Shown in pieces: positions 4,845-8,773 of a stretch of 8,773 nt of DNA. A program made the position numbers and the translations under genes. The stretch's first letter is position 1; every line of letters starts with the position of its first letter. Source of the DNA: Desulfomonile tiedjei (GTDB taxonomy: Bacteria; Desulfobacterota; Desulfomonilia; Desulfomonilales; Desulfomonilaceae); assembly GCA_020718965.1 (NCBI GenBank), contig DYRE01000079.1, positions 1 through 8,773 on the forward strand, in the 5' to 3' direction. The notes below the pieces were generated by a model. The model was not told where the DNA came from. It saw only the letters and a program-made list of their open reading frames with translations, and searched no databases.

Positions 4845-6140
4845 ATGAGAAGCGTGTTTGTTTTGTTGGTGATCGTTCTTGTTATAAGCTTTGGTGGGGT
4901 TGTTAGCGCTCAGCAAGAGGCTGTGGACGCATACAATCAGGGACTGGAGGCGCTTAACCAGGGCAGGCTTGATGAGGCTGTAAATCTATTCTCCAAAGCG
5001 ATTGAGATTGATCCAGTGGATCACTACGCGTACAACAACCGGGGTGTGGTTTTCAAGCGAAAGGGTGAATACGAGAACGCAATCCGTGATTACACTCGAG
5101 CCCTAGAAATCAAACCAGACTATTTAGCAGCCAAGGTCAATAGAGGCATAGCCCGTTATCGTAAAGGTGACTTTGACCTCGCTCTTGACGATCTGGAATC
5201 GGTAGCTAGCAAAAAAAAGAAAGATGCCGCTGTTTTTGCCACACTCGGTTTGATTTACAAAGAAAAGGGTGATCTTGATCAAGCGGCCAAGAACCTTAAA
5301 GTATCGTTGACGATAAACAAAAATCTGGTTACAGCCCAAAAAGCCTTGGCAGAAGTTTACGAAACCAAGAAAGACTATGAAAAAGCGCTTGATTCGTACA
5401 TTAAACTAAAAGCGGTATTAGGCAAAAAGGGAGACACACAGGATATAGATCAAAGAATAGACCGTCTGAGAATTTCTTATGTCAAGGAACTATACGACCA
5501 GGGCCTGGAGAATTACCGTCTCGGGAATGCGAAAAAAGCTGCGGCGTTATGGACAAACGGACTCAAATTAGACCCCAATAACTTACAAATACTAAGGGAT
5601 CTTGGCTTAACATATTACAAACTTGGCCAGTATCAAAAGGCGCTTGAGATTTTTGATCGCGCCATTGATGTTGACGCCGGCAAATCGGAAATATTTAGGG
5701 TTCGAGGTGATACATACTATAAACTGAAAAAAATCGACAAAAGCATGGAAGATTATGACAAAGCCTTAGCTATAAATTCTAATGATTCAATATGTTACAA
5801 TAATAGAGGTCTTCTGTTTCACGAAAGCGGAAATTTGGACCGGGCTTATGAAGACTACAGCAAGGCTATTTCAATCGATTCTTCGAATCCGTCTTTTTTT
5901 GAAAACCGCGCTCTGATTTATATAAACAAGGGTGAAAGAGTTCGTGCCGCCGAAGACTATCGAAGGGCTCTGGAGTTGACACAGGATGAAAAAGTCAGAA
6001 AGGGACTGACATCAAAAATCAGCATTCTCGGGGGTGGAAATATTAACGGTCTGGAACAGACTGGCCTGTCTTCGGAAAGGCTTTTAGGAAGTTCCTCAAG
6101 CGACTCGATTCCAGGCCAGCAATTATCTCCTAATCAATGA
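4845..6140 (+). CDS. Exported tetratricopeptide-repeat (TPR) protein
   Basis: 431 residues from the ATG at 4845. This start is preferred because GAGG lies 12 bases upstream; the in-frame ATG at 4827 adds six residues (MRFSQG) but has no ribosome binding site. A signal peptide occupies residues 1-22, ending V-S-A before QQ, so the protein is probably periplasmic. About ten 34-residue TPR units follow: five in tandem at 26-195, a spacer helix, then five more at about 211-382. Typical consensus positions are visible, for example YAYNNRGVVFKRKGEYENAI and CYNNRGLLFHESGNLDRA. A Gly/Ser-rich, probably disordered tail (about 395-431) ends the protein. TPR arrays are protein-binding scaffolds, so the partner cannot be told from sequence. 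It is divergent from the Cys/Pro-rich secreted protein, and no terminator is evident after it. The TPR call is certain; the pathway is unknown. Confidence 0.92.
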   Translation: MRSVFVLLVIVLVISFGGVVSAQQEAVDAYNQGLEALNQGRLDEAVNLFSKAIEIDPVDHYAYNNRGVVFKRKGEYENAIRDYTRALEIKPDYLAAKVNRGIARYRKGDFDLALDDLESVASKKKKDAAVFATLGLIYKEKGDLDQAAKNLKVSLTINKNLVTAQKALAEVYETKKDYEKALDSYIKLKAVLGKKGDTQDIDQRIDRLRISYVKELYDQGLENYRLGNAKKAAALWTNGLKLDPNNLQILRDLGLTYYKLGQYQKALEIFDRAIDVDAGKSEIFRVRGDTYYKLKKIDKSMEDYDKALAINSNDSICYNNRGLLFHESGNLDRAYEDYSKAISIDSSNPSFFENRALIYINKGERVRAAEDYRRALELTQDEKVRKGLTSKISILGGGNINGLEQTGLSSERLLGSSSSDSIPGQQLSPNQ

Positions 6141-6174
6141 ACGACACTCTGCAAATGAAACACTTTAATATTTG

Positions 6175-6203
6175 TTGACAAATTATTGATATAATAATAG
6201 AAC
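6175..6203 (+). promoter_or_regulatory. Promoter candidate for the cvpA-like/LysM pair
   Basis: A perfect TTGACA at 6175-6180 is followed after 17 bases by TAGAAC at 6198-6203 (4 of 6). A perfect TATAAT at 6190-6195 sits too close to that TTGACA to pair with it, but could serve with a poor upstream -35. Either way transcription would begin near 6205-6212, leaving a leader of about 130 bases before the cvpA-like start. Confidence 0.45.
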
Positions 6204-6344
6204 AAAACTACAACTGTGGCGTTGAATGCAGATACGTGATGCCGAGTCAACATCGTGTCAGTTCTTTTGATTGATTTATTCTGGGTTCTACGTTGTCGGG
6301 GCATTGTTATTGAGATCTTGCCGTCAATCGTTGTGAGTTGATAT

Positions 6345-6947
6345 ATGAGTTTTATAGAAGCTAGCAACCCAATAGACATATTTATCCTGGCCACCATCTT
6401 GATAACTTTTATCATGGGGTTCTGGAAAGGCTTCATACGGTCTTTGACGGCGCTGGCCGGTTTGGCTGTAGGAGTTTGGGCAGCGACAAAATATTACCCG
6501 CTGGTTCAGGGTCAACTCATTAAATTGTCTGCTCTAAATCCCCAGATTGCAATGATAATATCTATGGCCCTTGTCTTTATAATCGCTCAAGTAGTTTTTG
6601 TGATTTTGAGACGAGTCCTCGAAGCCATTCTGGATTTCACGCGCTTGGGGTGGTTGGACAGGATCATGGGCGCTGCAATGGGCGTTGCCACAGGTTTCAT
6701 AATTGCGGCCTCCTGTGTCCAGGTAGCCTTGGTAGCGGCCCCTGAGTGGCAGGCCGTAAAATCTTCCGTTCTGGCTCTCCCAATGGAGGGAGCGACGTAT
6801 AAACTCCTGGCCTATGTTCCAAGCGAAACAAGGGGCCGGGTCGACAACCTGATATCCAAATGGCGGGCGCAACAGGAAGGCTCCCAGCAGCCGGCGCCGA
6901 GATTTGGGGCCCACGCCGACAGGCCAATAGGTCCTGCTGAGCCTTAA
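6345..6947 (+). CDS. CvpA family inner-membrane protein
   Basis: 200 residues with about four transmembrane segments (approximately 10-26, 30-48, 67-90 and 107-132) and a hydrophilic Pro/Gln-rich C-terminal tail (about 172-200). The CvpA signature is visible. An N-terminal D-x-x-x-L type helix is followed by GFWKGFIRSL (25-34). A central L-x-W-L-D-R-x-x-G-x-x-x-G-x-x-x-G pattern (101-117) closely matches the family. CvpA proteins were named for a role in colicin V production and are linked to envelope integrity and export; the molecular function is unsettled. The ribosome binding site is weak (GTGAG, about seven bases before the ATG). A LysM lipoprotein gene follows after 44 bases, so the two probably form an operon concerned with the envelope. 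Confidence 0.88.
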   Translation: MSFIEASNPIDIFILATILITFIMGFWKGFIRSLTALAGLAVGVWAATKYYPLVQGQLIKLSALNPQIAMIISMALVFIIAQVVFVILRRVLEAILDFTRLGWLDRIMGAAMGVATGFIIAASCVQVALVAAPEWQAVKSSVLALPMEGATYKLLAYVPSETRGRVDNLISKWRAQQEGSQQPAPRFGAHADRPIGPAEP

Positions 6948-6991
6948 TTGAGATATTTTTCAAAGTCGGTAACCTTTTCAGGAGGATCTCA

Positions 6992-7873
6992 ATGAGCCGA
7001 TCCCTCTCGTTGCTTTCGATCTTGGCTGTTTGCGCTCTTTTTTCCGGGTGCTCCTACCTTCAGAAGAAGGATGAGCCTCCTCCATTGCCTCCAATAGAGG
7101 AAGTCAAACCTCCTTTAACTATGAAAAGCGAATATTTCAAGAGTTTTCCATGGTCGGAGCTTCAAACCGCCAAGAGAGATGGTAACGATCCAGACACGAT
7201 GACGGTAACGGTGAAAGATGGCGAGACCTTGGACACCATAGCGGAAAGTATGATGGGTAATCCTGCTCTGGCTGGCGGTTTAGCGACTTTCAACAAACTA
7301 TCCAATCCAAATAGCGTAACCCCGGGAGAGAAAATAGTGATTCCTTATCCGTTCATAGGGGTTATCAGTCAGGTCATGATCAAATCGAAGGGGGACAAAG
7401 ATTTCTCCGAGCCGAGAGATTTTGGAACTCCTTTTAAGAAGGGCGATCAATATAAACTAAGGTTTGAAACTAACGTAAACGGGAACATATACGTATTCAG
7501 AAAAGGCGTAAAGGGAGTAACAATGTTGTACCCGGCGCCGCTCAAAAAGGGCAAACGCAACAAAAATCCCGAGCCGCTCATGAGAGACTCCGGAAAGGTA
7601 ACAGCCGGTGATCCACTAATAATACCTATCGGAAAGACTGGGTTTGCGTATAACCCAAAAAACGCCGGCGACATGCTGTACGTGTTTCTGAGTCTGAGAA
7701 CAATTCCGGAACTTGATGATCTGGCGGCAAAAACAGCGATAAAAGTCGAAGAAATCGAAGATGTTATGCATAGAGTCAAAGAAGGTGAAATAAAGACCGA
7801 TCCACCATTGAGACTGTTGAGAATAAGCGATCCGTCAGAAATTTTGGGTTTCACTTTGAATATTGATGGTTAA
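6992..7873 (+). CDS. LysM-domain lipoprotein with a DUF4384-like C-terminal region
   Basis: 293 residues. The N-terminus is a lipoprotein signal with lipobox LFSGC, the acylated cysteine being C20. The following Ser at +2 is not an Asp retention signal, so outer-membrane sorting is expected. A Pro-rich linker (28-41, PPPLPPIEEVKPP) is followed by a LysM domain at about 70-118 (TVTVKDGETLDTIA, then NKLSNPNSVTPGEKIVIP), which binds peptidoglycan glycan chains. The C-terminal part (about 140-236) has the pattern FKKGDQYKLRFETNVNGNIYVF followed by TMLYPAP, resembling DUF4384-type beta domains; this assignment is tentative. A good ribosome binding site, AGGAGG (6980-6985), precedes the ATG. It follows the cvpA-like gene by 44 bases with no terminator between. 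The likely role is a peptidoglycan-anchored outer-membrane protein; the exact function is unknown. Confidence 0.88.
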   Translation: MSRSLSLLSILAVCALFSGCSYLQKKDEPPPLPPIEEVKPPLTMKSEYFKSFPWSELQTAKRDGNDPDTMTVTVKDGETLDTIAESMMGNPALAGGLATFNKLSNPNSVTPGEKIVIPYPFIGVISQVMIKSKGDKDFSEPRDFGTPFKKGDQYKLRFETNVNGNIYVFRKGVKGVTMLYPAPLKKGKRNKNPEPLMRDSGKVTAGDPLIIPIGKTGFAYNPKNAGDMLYVFLSLRTIPELDDLAAKTAIKVEEIEDVMHRVKEGEIKTDPPLRLLRISDPSEILGFTLNIDG

Positions 7874-7879
7874 ATGTTC

Positions 7880-7909
7880 TTGACATACGAGATGACAGTC
7901 CTTTATATA
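7880..7909 (+). promoter_or_regulatory. Promoter of tRNA-Ala
   Basis: A perfect TTGACA at 7880-7885, an 18-base spacer, and TATATA at 7904-7909. It starts six bases after the LysM lipoprotein stop, and the predicted transcript start near 7916 is only about eight bases before the mature tRNA. This is a compact dedicated tRNA promoter. Confidence 0.75.
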
Positions 7910-7923
7910 GAAGGGATTGACTT

Positions 7924-7999
<76 letters not shown>

Positions 8000-8024
8000 T
8001 AAAAGATAAATGATTTTGAAGGTT

Positions 8025-8054
8025 AACCGCCGGTCGCTCGGCGGTTTTTCTTTT
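8025..8054 (+). terminator. Intrinsic terminator after tRNA-Ala
   Basis: AACCGCCG (8025-8032) pairs perfectly with CGGCGGTT (8039-8046) around a 6-base loop. The T-rich tail TTTCTTTT follows. It ends the tRNA transcript. Confidence 0.9.
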
Positions 8055-8219
8055 CCAGATAAATCACTGGAAAATGAAATCAGCGTGCTGATCTCAGCCA
8101 TAGAATGGCGCATCATTATGCTACGCCCGGATTTGTCTGAACATTTTTTCTGTATTTTCAGCCAAGGATTTAATTTATTAGCCATTTTCACCCCAGCAAC
8201 ACAAGCGACAGGAGTATAA

Positions 8220-8249
8220 TTGATAAATCTCCTCAGTCTGCTCTATACT
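8220..8249 (+). promoter_or_regulatory. Promoter of the leader ORF and DUF4442 gene
   Basis: TTGATA (8220-8225, 5 of 6), an 18-base spacer, and TATACT (8244-8249, 5 of 6). The expected start near 8256 gives a leader of about 50 bases before the small ORF. A 6-bp inverted repeat, CCTCAG (8231-8236) with CTGAGG (8253-8258), brackets the -10 box and the start point, which is a typical place for a repressor operator. Confidence 0.55.
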
Positions 8250-8306
8250 GGTCTGAGGGCTGCAATCAGGTCATGAATGGTTTAGTCAAAGGAGATTCAA
8301 TTCATC

Positions 8307-8375
8307 ATGACAAGATTTGAAAAAGTCGGGCGACCAGAAAGCGCCCACACGATTCATCGGGTGGTGTGGAGTTAA
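8307..8375 (+). CDS. Candidate 22-residue leader peptide, overlapping the DUF4442 start
   Basis: ATG at 8307 is preceded by a strong ribosome binding site (AAAGGAGA, 8288-8295) at good spacing. The frame has 22 codons, begins MTRFEKVGRP and ends HRVVWS. Its TAA at 8373-8375 shares one base with the ATG of the following thioesterase-like gene (TAATG). That arrangement indicates translational coupling. The peptide has no family I recognise and shows no run of one amino acid typical of attenuators. No terminator/antiterminator pair was seen within it. It could be a genuine small protein, a regulatory upstream ORF, or a device that delivers ribosomes to the next gene. Confidence 0.45.
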   Translation: MTRFEKVGRPESAHTIHRVVWS

Positions 8376-8773
8376 TGAATCATAGGATGTTCAGACTGTT
8401 GCTAAATATTTATCCCCCTTACTGGGGGACGGGAATATTCGTAAGTGAGGTCGCTCCGGATTTCACAAAAATTGTAGTCCACATGAAGAAGAGGTTTTAC
8501 AATCGAAACTATGTTGATACGCACTTCGGAGGGTCTTTATATTCTATGGTAGACCCTTTCTACATGCTGATGTTGATTCATATTTTGGGAGAAGACTATG
8601 TCGTTTGGGATAAATCGGCATTTATAGATTTTGTCAAACCGGGAAGAGGAAAAGTCGAAGCGGTATTTTTAATTGCTCCAGAGACGATATCCAATATCAT
8701 AGCAAATACATCTGAAGGGAGAAAGTATTTGCCTGAAATGGCGGTAGACATTAAGGACGAGTCTGATGAAACG
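8375..8773 (+). CDS. DUF4442 hotdog-fold protein, thioesterase-like (3' end beyond window)
   Basis: 133 codons are visible and the frame is still open at the window edge. The sequence matches the DUF4442 group of hotdog-fold proteins related to acyl-CoA thioesterases (PaaI/YiiD-C-like). NIYPPYWGTGI (11-21) is followed by RFYNRNYVDTHFGGSLYSMVDPFYMLML (40-67), with the conserved N-x-x-x-T-H-F-G-G-S-L-Y core that forms the central helix and active-site region. VVWDKSAFIDFVKPGRG (76-92) then gives the next strand. The expected reaction is hydrolysis of a fatty acyl thioester, with substrate unknown. Its only nearby ribosome binding site, GGAG (8368-8371), is just three bases from the ATG, too close to work well. 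Translation probably depends on coupling to the overlapping leader ORF. GTG at 8366 or ATG at 8387 are less convincing alternative starts. Confidence 0.85.
   Translation, partial: MNHRMFRLLLNIYPPYWGTGIFVSEVAPDFTKIVVHMKKRFYNRNYVDTHFGGSLYSMVDPFYMLMLIHILGEDYVVWDKSAFIDFVKPGRGKVEAVFLIAPETISNIIANTSEGRKYLPEMAVDIKDESDET

Noticed and set aside
4649..4906. Plus-strand open frame of 85 codons before the TPR gene
   Set aside because: It lies in AT-rich control DNA, overlaps the TPR signal peptide out of frame, and its composition is not protein-like.
6534..6914. Minus-strand open frame within the cvpA-like gene
   Set aside because: It is antisense to the CvpA signature and transmembrane segments, with no ribosome binding site.
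8010..8219. Plus-strand open frame of 69 codons after the tRNA
   Set aside because: It runs straight through the tRNA terminator hairpin, lacks a ribosome binding site and has no family-like pattern.

Overview
This is a bacterial chromosomal window of moderate GC with AT-rich gaps between genes. No phage, IS element, CRISPR array or integrase was seen. The gene types (a stand-alone five-domain S1 protein, a tandem trio of small heat-shock proteins, a TPR protein, CvpA, a LysM lipoprotein) and the lipobox and signal peptides indicate a Gram-negative, probably anaerobic bacterium. Protein style resembles Desulfobacterota (former Deltaproteobacteria, for example Desulfomonile- or Syntrophobacter-like), but that placement is an inference from memory of similar proteins and was not searched.

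Layout. A plus-strand gene for a five-domain S1 RNA-binding protein (243-1706) converges on a minus-strand operon of three different Hsp20/alpha-crystallin proteins (transcribed 3308 to 1846). A perfect 11-bp stem-loop lies between the two 3' ends. Upstream of the hsp20 trio is a gap of about 530 bp with no convincing intact gene. It holds a clear minus-strand intrinsic terminator (3607-3635) that ends transcription from a secreted Cys/Pro-rich protein of unknown function (3837-4499). That gene is divergent, across an AT-rich region with inverted repeats, from an exported protein made of about ten TPR repeats (4845-6140). A TTGACA promoter and a long leader precede cvpA-like (6345-6947) and a LysM outer-membrane lipoprotein (6992-7873), a likely two-gene operon for cell-envelope functions. 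A tRNA-Ala(GGC) with encoded CCA, its own promoter and an intrinsic terminator follows (7880-8054). The window ends inside a DUF4442 hotdog-fold thioesterase-like gene. It is preceded by a 22-codon leader ORF with a strong ribosome binding site, whose stop overlaps the thioesterase start (TAATG).

How the parts relate. The three Hsp20 proteins are probably co-expressed proteostasis holdases. The Cys/Pro-rich protein, TPR protein, CvpA and LysM lipoprotein are all envelope or exported proteins. The most distinctive items are the Cys-Pro pentapeptide-periodic secreted protein with its structured 3' UTR, and the translationally coupled leader ORF of the DUF4442 gene. No complete, clearly new multi-gene system is evident; most of the window is ordinary housekeeping or envelope content.
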